Shown here: positions 7,262 to 15,665 of the stretch, piece after piece
Layout: each line of letters opens with the position of its first letter
Numbering within the stretch: position 1 is the first letter of the stretch
Assembly: GCA_036272935.1 (NCBI GenBank)
Contig: DATAXP010000081.1
Coordinates: forward strand, 1-45,113
Direction of reading: 5' to 3'
Length of the DNA: 45,113 nt
From: DATAXP01 sp036272935
GTDB lineage: Bacteria; Planctomycetota; Planctomycetia; Pirellulales; PNKZ01
Notes under the pieces: model-generated
Told to the model about the DNA's origin: nothing
Databases searched by the model: none
What the model saw: the letters and a program-made list of their open reading frames with translations, nothing else
Position numbers and translations under genes: made by a program

Positions 7262-9865
7262 ATGATGCCCCGCACGCCCCCTTCCCCCGGCAGACTCCGC
7301 CGCCAGTTGGCGACCCTGTTTCTCGCCCTTGCCTGTCTGGCCTACGGCTCGATCGGCATCACTCGAATCGTCACCGCTCAGCCGCACAAGGATCTCAACT
7401 CGGAAATTACCGCGGCGGCGGGCGATGCCGGCGAGCATGAGCCGTTTGAATACTTCTCGTTCATGAAGGGCGAGCATTACAGCGGCTTCGAAAAGACCAT
7501 GCTCTGGATCGTGCTCGCCACGGCAGTGGCAGCACTGATTTACTCCGTCTTGCTCGTCGGCCAGGTGATGCGGGCCGATACCGGCACCGCCAAGATGAAG
7601 GTCGTTGCCGATGCCACCCGCGAAGGTGCCAACGCTTATCTCTCGCAGCAGTTCAAGCGCATCACGCCGCTGATTGTGATCATCACCGCGGTGCTCTATT
7701 TCACGATGGGCGACGCCCACGGCAAGGAAATCGCCATGGGCCGCGCGGGCGCGTTCCTCGTCGGGGCATTGTTTAGCTGGTCGGTCGGCTTCGTCGGCAT
7801 GCGATTGGCCACGCAAGGCAACTTGCGCGTCGCCGCGGCAGCCCGTCACAGCTACGGCACCGCGATGCAGCTCGGCTACCGCACCGGCACGATCACCGGC
7901 ATGCTCACCGACGGTCTCGGTCTGCTGGGCGGCACGTTGATCTTCATGGCCTACGGCGAAAAGGCTTATGAGGCGCTGCTGGGCTTTGGCTTCGGCGGCA
8001 CATTGCTGGCCCTGTTCATGCGTGTCGGCGGCGGCATCTACACCAAGGCCGCCGACGTCGGCGCCGACCTGGTCGGCAAGATCGAAGCCGGTATTCCCGA
8101 AGACGACCCGCGCAACGCCGCCACCATTGCCGATAACGTCGGCGACAACGTCGGCGACTGTGCCGGCATGGCCGCCGACATTTTCGAGAGCTACGAAGTG
8201 ACGATCGTCGCGGCGATGATCCTTGGCTATGCCACGTTCGGCATCAAGGGGGTCGTGTTTCCGCTGCTGGTCCGCGCGATCGGTGTCGTAGGCAGCATCA
8301 TCAGCACCTACAGCGTTCGTGCCGGCGAGAACGACACCTCCGACACCGCGCTGCACTCGGTGCACCGCGGCTTCTTAATCGGCAGCGTGATCAGCGTGAT
8401 CGGCTTCTTCGTGCTCGGCTTCGGATACCTGCATTTCGATGCCGACTACTTTACGAAGTATCCCACCGCCGTCGCCGGTTATCCGATCGTCGATGGTGCC
8501 CCCGACGTTTCGGCGTTGCCAGTCTGGGCCAACGCTGGCCAATCGACGCTCGATCTGCGGCCGGCCCTCACCTGCTTGATCGGCGTGTTTTTGGCCATCG
8601 CTCTGAACAAGTGCACCAGCTACTTCACCCACACGCAGTACGAGCCGGTGAAGTCGTTGGCCAAGAACTGCCAGACCGGTCACGCCACGAACATCATCCA
8701 GGGCTTCGCCGTCGGTTATGAGTCGACCGTCTACGCCGTGCTCATCATCGCCGGCGCCATCCTCGCCTCCTCGCTGATCTATTCGAATACGAGCCCGATT
8801 TTTGTGGCCTACGGCGTGGCGATGTGCGGCATCGGCATGCTCACGCTCACCGGCAACACCATTTCGATGGACGTCTTCGGTCCCGTGGCCGACAACGCTA
8901 ACGGCATCGGCGAGATGGGCTACGACAAGGAAGAGATGGAACGCCAGGAGCCGGGCAGCTACAAGCGGGCCCGCCAGATTCTGGCCGATCTCGACGCGGT
9001 CGGAAACACCACGAAGGCCGAGACGAAGGGTATCGCCATTGGCTCGGCGGTGATCGCGGCCGTCTCGCTGTTCGCTTCGTTCATCGCCGTGCTGGCGGTC
9101 GGCAGCGAGGACAAGATCAACCTGATGACGACCGACCAGTTCGTCGAACAGGCCGGCAAGCTTACCGTGGCCGACCCGATCGTGTTCATCGGACTGTTGA
9201 TCGGCGGCGCGGTGCCGTTCCTGTTCTCGAGCATGTTGATCCGAGCGGTGGGGCGGGCGGCGTTTCTGATCGTGAAGGAATGCCGCCTGCAGTTCCGCGA
9301 CCCGGCGATCATGGCCGGCACCAAGACACCCGATTACGGCCGCGTCGTGGGCATCTGCACCACGGCGGCTCAGCAGGAACTGATCGGCCCCGGCATGCTG
9401 GCGATCGTTTGCCCGCTGCTGGTTGGGTTCATCCTTGGCCCCTACGGCCTGGGAGGCTTCCTGGCGGGCATGATCCTTGTCGGCCAGTTGCTGGCCGTGT
9501 TCATGGCTAACGCCGGCGGTGCCTGGGACAACGCCAAGAAGCTGATCGAGGACGGTAACTACGGCGGCAAGGGGAGCGAGGCGCACAAGGCGTCAATCAC
9601 CGGCGACACCGTCGGCGATCCGCTGAAGGACACCGCCGGGCCCGCCATCAACCCGCTGATCAAGGTCATGAACATGGTCAGCTTGCTGGCGTTGCCGTTG
9701 GTGATGCGCTACAACATTAGCGCCAAAGCCGAAGGCTTCGTGCAGGATGTCAGCCCGACGACCGGCTGGATCGTCGGCGCGGTGTGCCTGGCGGCACTGG
9801 TATGGGCCGTCTGGCAGAGCAAGCGCGAGACGCCCGAAATGAAAATGATGGACGAAGCGACGTAG
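7262..9865 (+). CDS. hppA: K+-independent membrane-bound H+-translocating pyrophosphatase
   Basis: Integral-membrane proton pump that couples PPi hydrolysis to H+ export. AAGGAG at 7253-7258 fixes the start at the double ATG 7262/7265. The 867-residue protein has about 16 membrane segments plus an extra N-terminal hydrophobic stretch (residues 15-32) that resembles a signal sequence. Diagnostic pyrophosphatase motifs are DVGADLVGK, PEDDPRNAATIADNVGDN and GDTVGDPLKDTAGPA. At the K+-dependence site the sequence is GNTTKAETKG (Lys585, Thr588). Known K+-independent H+-PPases carry Lys and Thr at these two positions, whereas K+-dependent enzymes carry Ala and usually Gly/Ala. A strong hairpin follows at 9903-9931. 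The gene is isolated from other energy genes. Confidence 0.96.
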   Translation: MMPRTPPSPGRLRRQLATLFLALACLAYGSIGITRIVTAQPHKDLNSEITAAAGDAGEHEPFEYFSFMKGEHYSGFEKTMLWIVLATAVAALIYSVLLVGQVMRADTGTAKMKVVADATREGANAYLSQQFKRITPLIVIITAVLYFTMGDAHGKEIAMGRAGAFLVGALFSWSVGFVGMRLATQGNLRVAAAARHSYGTAMQLGYRTGTITGMLTDGLGLLGGTLIFMAYGEKAYEALLGFGFGGTLLALFMRVGGGIYTKAADVGADLVGKIEAGIPEDDPRNAATIADNVGDNVGDCAGMAADIFESYEVTIVAAMILGYATFGIKGVVFPLLVRAIGVVGSIISTYSVRAGENDTSDTALHSVHRGFLIGSVISVIGFFVLGFGYLHFDADYFTKYPTAVAGYPIVDGAPDVSALPVWANAGQSTLDLRPALTCLIGVFLAIALNKCTSYFTHTQYEPVKSLAKNCQTGHATNIIQGFAVGYESTVYAVLIIAGAILASSLIYSNTSPIFVAYGVAMCGIGMLTLTGNTISMDVFGPVADNANGIGEMGYDKEEMERQEPGSYKRARQILADLDAVGNTTKAETKGIAIGSAVIAAVSLFASFIAVLAVGSEDKINLMTTDQFVEQAGKLTVADPIVFIGLLIGGAVPFLFSSMLIRAVGRAAFLIVKECRLQFRDPAIMAGTKTPDYGRVVGICTTAAQQELIGPGMLAIVCPLLVGFILGPYGLGGFLAGMILVGQLLAVFMANAGGAWDNAKKLIEDGNYGGKGSEAHKASITGDTVGDPLKDTAGPAINPLIKVMNMVSLLALPLVMRYNISAKAEGFVQDVSPTTGWIVGAVCLAALVWAVWQSKRETPEMKMMDEAT

Positions 9866-9902
9866 ACCGTCGCATAATTGACACTGATTGAGATCGCAAC
9901 CT

Positions 9903-9931
9903 TTAGCCCCCGGCGAGTCGCCGGGGGCTAA
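9903..9931 (+). terminator. Strong perfect hairpin after hppA
   Basis: A 14-bp perfect inverted repeat (TTAGCCCCCGGCGA, one base, then its exact complement) lies 38 bp after the hppA stop. It is followed by TGTTTCTT, only partly T-rich. It is likely the hppA terminator, and also an enlarged version of the TTTAGCCGGCGA palindrome family. It ends just upstream of the cupin gene's ribosome binding site. Confidence 0.65.
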
Positions 9932-9951
9932 TGTTTCTTAAGGACATTCAC

Positions 9952-11205
9952 ATGAACGCATCCGCCCCTGTGCTCAAAAAGGATAATGTCGCCAAGGCCC
10001 TCGATCGCGCGCTCGATGCCGGCGGCGGCCTGCTGCGGCTCACGCCCACCTGGGTGCCGCGCAGCTTCCTGCATCCCGGCAAGCGGATCAAGCTCGCCCC
10101 CGCCGATTGGTACGCCTACGGCGCGCATCGCGGCGGGATCGACGAGCGCTGGTTCGGCAGCACCACCGAAGCCGCCAACGACAACCGCCAGCCCGACGAG
10201 GGGCTGAGCTACGTGGCCAGCGACGGCTCGCGTTTCACGCTGCGCGACGCCGTGGCCGAAGCGGGAGCGAAGATCATCGGCTCGCCGATGTGGGACAAGT
10301 ACAAGCGCTGGCCCGTCTACTCGAAGTTCTTCGACAACATGGGCCCGATCCCGCATCACATGCACCAGAGCCAAAAAGATGCCGCTCTGGTCGGCCAGGA
10401 AGGAAAACCCGAGAGCTATTACTTTCCGCCACAACTGAACAATGTCGACAACAACTTTGCCTACACGTTCATGGGGCTCGAGCCGGGTACTACCAAGGCG
10501 CAGCTCCGCAAGTGCCTCGAGGATTGGCACAAGGGGGACAACGGCATCCTCGATCTTTCGCGGGCCTACCGGCTGAAGCGCGGCACCGGCTGGCTCATCC
10601 CGCCCGGCGTGCTGCATGCCCCCGGCTCGCTGTGCACCTACGAGCCGCAATGGGGCTCCGACGTGTTCGGCATGTACCAATCGCTCGTCGAAGGGCGCGA
10701 AGTACCGTGGGCGCTGCTGGTCAAGGACATGCCCAAGGAGAAGCACCGCGATCTGGATTTCATCGTCGGCCAGCTCGACTGGGAAAAGAACGTCGACACG
10801 CATTTCAAGGAGCACAACTACCTCGAGCCGATCGTCGACACGACGACCAGCACCCCTGGCGCGACCGACCGCTGGATCGTCTATGGCCTGGTTGATGGCC
10901 AGCAGTTGTTCAGCGCCAAGGAGTTGACGCTCGAGCCGGGCGCGAAGTTCGCGCTCAAGGACCCCGGCGCGAGTGGCTGGATCACGGTGCAAGGGCGCGG
11001 CCGCATGGGGCGGCTGCCGTTGCAAACGCCAGCGATGATTCACTTCGGCGCTGAAACCGAGGACGAGGTGTTCATCACCCACACCGCGGCCACCGTGGGG
11101 GTCGAGATCGAAAACACCGGCAGCGAACCGCTGGTGGGCCTGCGCTACTTCGGTCCCGATACGTTTAAGAAAGTGCCGCAGGTCGGCGAATACCGCAAGG
11201 CGTAA
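9952..11205 (+). CDS. Phosphomannose-isomerase-like bicupin protein, function unknown
   Basis: I chose the ATG at 9952 because AAGGA lies 7 bases upstream (9940-9944); an in-frame ATG at 9931 overlaps the hairpin. The protein has 417 residues, is soluble and has no signal peptide. The first half has a cupin pattern close to class I mannose-6-phosphate isomerase: IPHHMHQSQKDAAL (metal His candidates), GKPESYYF (Glu candidate) and IPPGVLHAPGS (third ligand). A second cupin-like half follows (GWITVQGRGRMGRLPLQ, then VEIENTGSEPLVGLRYFG). The protein may isomerise or bind a sugar or sugar phosphate, but the equivalent PMI substrate residues could not be confirmed. It is separated from hppA by a hairpin and converges on the EF-hand gene. 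I recognise the fold, not the exact family. Confidence 0.7.
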   Translation: MNASAPVLKKDNVAKALDRALDAGGGLLRLTPTWVPRSFLHPGKRIKLAPADWYAYGAHRGGIDERWFGSTTEAANDNRQPDEGLSYVASDGSRFTLRDAVAEAGAKIIGSPMWDKYKRWPVYSKFFDNMGPIPHHMHQSQKDAALVGQEGKPESYYFPPQLNNVDNNFAYTFMGLEPGTTKAQLRKCLEDWHKGDNGILDLSRAYRLKRGTGWLIPPGVLHAPGSLCTYEPQWGSDVFGMYQSLVEGREVPWALLVKDMPKEKHRDLDFIVGQLDWEKNVDTHFKEHNYLEPIVDTTTSTPGATDRWIVYGLVDGQQLFSAKELTLEPGAKFALKDPGASGWITVQGRGRMGRLPLQTPAMIHFGAETEDEVFITHTAATVGVEIENTGSEPLVGLRYFGPDTFKKVPQVGEYRKA

Positions 11206-11216
11206 GGTAACGGCCG

Positions 11217-11570
11217 TTACTTCTTCTTGTCGGTCTTCAGGTCGTCTTTGTCGATCTTGATCGTCGAGTAAGGGTGCGCCGTCTTGCCCGTTTCGACTTC
11301 GCGCCAGTACTTGTCCCAAGCCGGCTTCTCGCCGCCGTCGATCTTGCCGTTTTTGTTCAGATCGTACTTTTTCATCAGCTCGGCGTCCTTGCCCTTTTGC
11401 GCCTTGGCGACCGCGGCTTTCATGGCGGCCGTCTCGTCTCGCTTCTCTTTTTGAGCCGCGACTTGTGCCTTGCTCGGCCCGCGACGACGAGCCATCGCCT
11501 GATCGTTGGCCGAAAGCAACAGGCTTGCCGCTACACCAACCGCCAACGTCACGAGGATCCGCCTATTCAT
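11217..11570 (-). CDS. Small secreted EF-hand protein
   Basis: The 117-residue protein has an N-terminal signal peptide (MNRRILVTLAVGVAASLLLSANDQAMA). A Lys/Ala/Glu-rich helical segment follows, then one canonical calcium-binding EF-hand loop, DLNKNGKIDGGE, with Asp/Asn at positions 1, 3 and 5 and Glu at 12. The C-terminus is Lys-rich (DDLKTDKKK). Single EF-hand secreted proteins like this are frequent in planctomycetes; their role is unknown. The gene converges on the cupin gene, with an 11-bp gap containing most of a perfect palindrome (GTAACGGCCGTTAC, 11207-11220). Confidence 0.8.
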   Translation of the reverse strand: MNRRILVTLAVGVAASLLLSANDQAMARRRGPSKAQVAAQKEKRDETAAMKAAVAKAQKGKDAELMKKYDLNKNGKIDGGEKPAWDKYWREVETGKTAHPYSTIKIDKDDLKTDKKK

Positions 11571-11706
11571 GGGCTCGCTCCGACAAGTGACAATGCCCTA
11601 GCGCTTACGACGCACGATGCGTGCAGTTTATCGTGCACCGCCCAGTGGCTGAAGCAACACACCCCGGCTGCCTACGAGTTGTAATCTCCACCTGCGTGAC
11701 GGCTTA

Positions 11707-12345
11707 TCAGCGAATCGCCTTGGCCGCCACCATCAAGTCGGCGATCCACTCTTCGCGCATGCGGTGCCGGGCTTCGGGATCGGGCGCTCGCAGGATGGCC
11801 GAAGGGTGGTAGGTGGCCAGCACTGTGCCCCACTGGCTATCGAGCAGCCGGCCGCGCTGGCGCGTGATGCGAAACGACGCCCCCAGCAGCGACTGTGCCG
11901 CGGTGGCGCCGAGCGCCACGATCACGCGCGGCCGCACCACTTCGATCTCGGCTTCGAGCCACGGTCGGCAGGCCGCCACCTCGCGTGCCGACGGCTTCGA
12001 GTGTAACCGCCGCTTGCCTTGCGGCGTCCACTTGAAGTGTTTCACGGCGTTGGTGACGTACGTCTCGCCGCGGTCGATCCCCGCTTCTTCGAGCATCGCA
12101 TCGAGCAGTCCGCCCGCAGGCCCCACGAACGGCGCTCCTTGACGGTCTTCCTGATCCCCTGGCTGCTCGCCGACGAGCATCATCGCCGCCGGCGCGTTGC
12201 CGGCGCCGAACACCGTTTGTGTCGCCTTCAGATACAACGGGCAGCCCTCGCAGTGCTTCGCCGCGCGCACCAAATGCGGCAAATCGCGCTGCCGTGGCAA
12301 AAAGTCCACTGCCGAAGTCGTTCCGCTTTGTCCTTTCGCGATCAT
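11707..12345 (-). CDS. udgX: UdgX-type uracil-DNA cross-linking protein (UDG superfamily)
   Basis: The 212-residue protein belongs to the family-4-like uracil-DNA glycosylase group. It has motif A GEQPGDQED (residues 59-67), GAPFVGPAGG and motif B TYHPSAILRA. It also has the UdgX-specific insertion KRRLH (residues 111-115). In characterised UdgX the His of KRR(I/L)H attacks the abasic sugar and leaves the protein covalently bound to DNA after uracil excision; here that is His115. Iron-sulphur ligands are probably Cys32, Cys35, Cys126 and His103, which sits where family-4 enzymes carry Cys (inference). The gene is divergent from aroE. The usual partner (a radical-SAM-like DNA repair protein in many genomes) is not in this window. 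Confidence 0.88.
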   Translation of the reverse strand: MIAKGQSGTTSAVDFLPRQRDLPHLVRAAKHCEGCPLYLKATQTVFGAGNAPAAMMLVGEQPGDQEDRQGAPFVGPAGGLLDAMLEEAGIDRGETYVTNAVKHFKWTPQGKRRLHSKPSAREVAACRPWLEAEIEVVRPRVIVALGATAAQSLLGASFRITRQRGRLLDSQWGTVLATYHPSAILRAPDPEARHRMREEWIADLMVAAKAIR

Positions 12346-12480
12346 CGCTCCTTCACTCCATCGATCTTCCTTCGCGCTCGCGTTTTAACACCGCAAAGAA
12401 CATGCCGGCGGTTGCATTCAGCTTGCGGTCGGAACAAGATTGAGCGTCGCACTCCGTCCCCTTGTGAAATACCCTCGCGC

Positions 12481-13332
12481 ATGCAGCCATCGTCGACTGT
12501 GCAGGAAGTCTGTGCGCTCGTGGGGCAGCCGGTGGCCGGCAACCCGACCCAATTCATGATCGAGCGAGCCTTTGCCAAGTGCGGCCTCGACTGGCGGTAC
12601 TTGTCGTTTGAGGTTGCCGCCGAAGCGCTCGGCGACGCCGTGCGCGGCATGCGGGCGATGGGCTTTCGCGGCGGCAATATCACCACGCCGCACAAGGTGG
12701 CCGTCATTGAGTTTCTCGATCGGCTTAGCCCCGCCGCCGAGCTGATCGGTGCCGTCAACTGCTTTGTCCGCGAAGGCAGCGCCCTGGTCGGCGAGAGCAC
12801 CGACGGCAAAGGATTTCTGGAATCGCTGCACAGCGTGATTGATCCGGCCGAAAAGCACGTCGTACTGCTCGGCGCCGGTGGAGCGGCCCGCGCCATCGGC
12901 GTCGAGCTGGCCTTGGCCAAGGCGGGAAAGATCACCCTGGTGAATCGCACACCCGAGCGCGGCGAGGGGCTGGTCGAGATGCTGCAACAAAAGACGGGAG
13001 TCGCAGCCGAGTTCGTCCCCTGGCAAGGTGAATACGGCATCCCGCCCGAGGCGCAGATCGTCGTGCAGGCCACCTCGATCGGCCTCAATGACCCACGCGC
13101 CCGGGTTCCGGTCAGCTTCGCCAAGGTCGCCCCGAAGACTGTCGTTGCCGACGTGGTATTTAATCCTGCCGAGACGCGATTTCTGCAAGAGGCAAAGCGC
13201 GCCAAGTGCGTTACACTCGACGGCTTGGGGATGATCGTGAACCAAGGGGTGATCGGCTTCCAACTCTGGACCGGCATCGAGCCAGACCGAGCGCTGATGC
13301 GCGACGCCGTGGAAGAATATCTGAGCTTGTGA
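12481..13332 (+). CDS. aroE: Shikimate dehydrogenase family protein (divergent substrate motif)
   Basis: The family reaction is NADPH-dependent reduction of 3-dehydroshikimate to shikimate in the chorismate pathway. The start is the ATG at 12481; the open frame upstream overlaps the divergent udgX gene and lacks homology. The 283-residue protein shows NITTPHKVAV with catalytic Lys72, GAVNCFV (Asn93) and GESTDGKGF (Asp108). It also has the dinucleotide-binding GAGGAARAIG (131-140) and the NRT phosphate-binding strand end. The carboxylate-binding motif, usually HSLSP or HSKSP, reads GNPTQ (residues 20-24). Both serines are replaced (Asn21, Thr23), so substrate preference may differ (quinate or an aminoshikimate-like compound are possible). 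The next gene begins 8 bp after the stop. Confidence 0.82.
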   Translation: MQPSSTVQEVCALVGQPVAGNPTQFMIERAFAKCGLDWRYLSFEVAAEALGDAVRGMRAMGFRGGNITTPHKVAVIEFLDRLSPAAELIGAVNCFVREGSALVGESTDGKGFLESLHSVIDPAEKHVVLLGAGGAARAIGVELALAKAGKITLVNRTPERGEGLVEMLQQKTGVAAEFVPWQGEYGIPPEAQIVVQATSIGLNDPRARVPVSFAKVAPKTVVADVVFNPAETRFLQEAKRAKCVTLDGLGMIVNQGVIGFQLWTGIEPDRALMRDAVEEYLSL

Positions 13333-13340
13333 GACAAACG

Positions 13341-15665
13341 ATGACGGCGATTAGAAAAACCCTCTCCCTCTGGGAGAGGGTGGCGAGCGCAGCGAGCCGG
13401 GTGAGGGTGAAGCGAGTACATGGCATCCATGCCGGTTCACCCTCATCCGCCCTTCGGGCACCTTCTCCCGGCGGGAGCAGGGCGTTGTTTGCGCTCGTAT
13501 CGATGTTGTGGTTTGCCGCCCCGTTGCACGCCGCCGACGGACAACCCTGGGGCGTTAGTCTCATCGCCCGCGACACGCTCGACGGCTGGATCGCGGGTCC
13601 TGAAGAACCGCGAGGCTGGTCGGTGAAGGACGGTGTGCTGCGAGGCGATAAGGGTTGCGCGCCGTTGACCGGTTCCTGGACCTTCGGCGACTTCGACCTC
13701 GAATACGAATTCTCGTCCGATGATGGCGGCGAACTCGTCGTCGATGCAATCGACGCTACGACGGGCAAGCGCCTCACACAATCAAAAGCCGGCGGCAGTC
13801 GCGCTTCGGGAAAGCTGGCGCGGCACGGTGACCACGCGCGGGCCGCGATCCAACTCACCATCGCTGGCGGCAGCGGAAACGTCACGAGCCTGCGAGTCCA
13901 AGAACCCGCCGGTGAGCTGCTCTTCAACGGCCGCGACCTTACTGGCTTCTGGACCCCCGGCAATCCGAAGTCGTGGAAAGTTGAGGACGGCGCGATCGTC
14001 TGTCTGAACGATCATGGCGATTACCTGCGCAGTGAGAAACAGTACGCCAACTTCACGCTCTCGTTGGAATACAAGATCGCCAAGGGGGGCAACTCCGGCA
14101 TCGGCATTCGCACGCCGCGCGACGGTTGGCCCAGCGGCGACGGCATGGAAATGCAAGTCGAGGATCGCCCGGCCGACGAGCCCTTAAACGGCCAGTCACC
14201 CATGGCGATCTACAGCAACGTCGAGCCGTTTGCCCGGGCCGATCGTAGCGGCCAGTGGAACCGCGTCGTCATCAAGGCCGAGGGGCGGATGATTAGCGCT
14301 TGGATGAATGGCGAGTTGGTGCAGTGCGTGAACACCGCTTGGCAGCCAGAGCTAAAGCATCGACACCTGAAGGGATGGATTGGCTTCCAGGACCACAACG
14401 ATCACGTGGAGTATCGCAATATCCGCGTGCTCGAAGCCCCGGATGGCATGGGACTGGCCGAGTGGTACGCGCCGCGCCCGCCGTTCGGCTCGCAGGTGAT
14501 CGTCGACCGGCTGATGAATCCCGAGGTGTTGGCCCGCGGCGATGGTCCGAAACTCGAAACGTTGCGAAAGACTGTCTCCGGTGCCGCCGAGCAGGTGATC
14601 GCGGAGCTCGACGGCCCCGGCGCGGTCGTCGCCATCATGCGCTCCAACGAGCGCGGCCAAGTGCGGTTGTACTTCGACGATGAATCGACCCCGCGGGTCG
14701 ATTGCCCGGCAGCGGACCTGCTCAATCAGGTTCCCGCGCTGGCGCGCGACAAGAGTCCGATGCTCGTCTACGTGCCATACAAGAAGGCGTTGAAGATCAC
14801 GCTCGCCGAGGCCAAGAAAGCCGATTACGCGATCGACTACGTGAAGCTCACGAGCGACGTGCGGATCGAGCCGTTCGCCGGACTGACGCACACTGCCGCG
14901 CGGGGCTTGCTCACCGCGGCGGCGTATCGTCTGCATCAGCAGAGCCACGGCACAATGCGCAAGTTCGATCCTGAGCCGAAGGCGGTGTCGGAGCCGAAAG
15001 AGATCAAGCCCGGAAAAAAAGAGACACTCGTTTCGCTCGACGGCACCGGCGTGGTCGACTGGTTCCGCCTGCACGTCTCGAACAAGGCGCTCGCCAACGA
15101 CGACCTGTGGATCGAAGTGGCCGTTGACGGCGACGAACGCCCGTCGCTCGCGGCACCGGTGCGCTACTTGTATCCCGGCTTCAGCCAGGGAGGCAACTTC
15201 CGCAACTACCTGGAGACGAGCCGCGACGGTTTCGCCTGCCGAGTGGCGATGCCATTTCGTGATGGACTAACCATGTCGCTGGAGAACCGCGGCAAACGCT
15301 CGATCAAGGATGTCGATCTGACGGTGTCGTACGAGCGGAAGGAAACCAACGATCCGCTGCTCCGAAATCGATTGCAAGGACTGTTTCTGCAACCCGCGTC
15401 GGCGACCATTGCACAGTCCTTCCGCATTGACCGGCTCGTTGGCTTGGTGTGCCGCGCGCCGGCTGAACAAGATGCCAAGCTCGCTTCGCTGCTCGAATTG
15501 CCGGTCAAGGGAGACGACTTGAAGCAGGCACTCAATGGCCGCGCGGGCTCGCTTGCCTGGCGCTGGTGGCTGCTTGGCCCGCCCCAAAACGCCGCAGCGA
15601 CGATCGTCCCAGCCGGATCGGCCGAGGCGATGTTGGTGCTGTACTATCGGTCCGCAGATTCCTAA
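13341..15665 (+). CDS. Secreted DUF1080 (LamG-like) and DUF2961 carbohydrate-active protein
   Basis: The 774-residue protein runs from the ATG at 13341. The N-terminus is MTAIRK, then about 40 residues encoded by a palindromic repeat (13359-13478), then a hydrophobic signal core ending PLHAADG. A shorter form could start at 13503 (ATG) or 13485 (TTG). After the signal come a partial DUF1080-like domain (about 60-190) and a full DUF1080 domain (about 195-370; ELLFNGRDLTGFW, WKVEDGAIVC, GGNSGIGIRTP, QWNRVVIKAEG). The C-terminal part resembles DUF2961 (YFDDESTPRVDCPAADLL). DUF1080 is a concanavalin-like fold found in 3-keto-disaccharide hydrolases and related planctomycete proteins. A role in periplasmic glycan breakdown is likely but the substrate is unknown. 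Its TAA overlaps the convergent aguA stop. Confidence 0.85.
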   Translation: MTAIRKTLSLWERVASAASRVRVKRVHGIHAGSPSSALRAPSPGGSRALFALVSMLWFAAPLHAADGQPWGVSLIARDTLDGWIAGPEEPRGWSVKDGVLRGDKGCAPLTGSWTFGDFDLEYEFSSDDGGELVVDAIDATTGKRLTQSKAGGSRASGKLARHGDHARAAIQLTIAGGSGNVTSLRVQEPAGELLFNGRDLTGFWTPGNPKSWKVEDGAIVCLNDHGDYLRSEKQYANFTLSLEYKIAKGGNSGIGIRTPRDGWPSGDGMEMQVEDRPADEPLNGQSPMAIYSNVEPFARADRSGQWNRVVIKAEGRMISAWMNGELVQCVNTAWQPELKHRHLKGWIGFQDHNDHVEYRNIRVLEAPDGMGLAEWYAPRPPFGSQVIVDRLMNPEVLARGDGPKLETLRKTVSGAAEQVIAELDGPGAVVAIMRSNERGQVRLYFDDESTPRVDCPAADLLNQVPALARDKSPMLVYVPYKKALKITLAEAKKADYAIDYVKLTSDVRIEPFAGLTHTAARGLLTAAAYRLHQQSHGTMRKFDPEPKAVSEPKEIKPGKKETLVSLDGTGVVDWFRLHVSNKALANDDLWIEVAVDGDERPSLAAPVRYLYPGFSQGGNFRNYLETSRDGFACRVAMPFRDGLTMSLENRGKRSIKDVDLTVSYERKETNDPLLRNRLQGLFLQPASATIAQSFRIDRLVGLVCRAPAEQDAKLASLLELPVKGDDLKQALNGRAGSLAWRWWLLGPPQNAAATIVPAGSAEAMLVLYYRSADS
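13359..13478. repeat. Compound palindromic repeat inserted in a signal-peptide coding region
   Basis: An element of about 120 bp starts with a 9-bp hairpin (CCCTCTCCC, TCT, GGGAGAGGG at 13360-13380). It contains GCGAGCGCAGCGAGCC and the arms GAGGGTGAA and TTCACCCTC around 13404-13446. It ends CCTTCTCCCGGCGGGAG. This type of 'CTCTCCCTCTGGGAGAG...TTCACCCTC' palindrome is a familiar dispersed intergenic element in many genomes (general knowledge). Here it is 40 codons long, open in this frame, and part of the DUF1080 reading frame. Confidence 0.75.
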
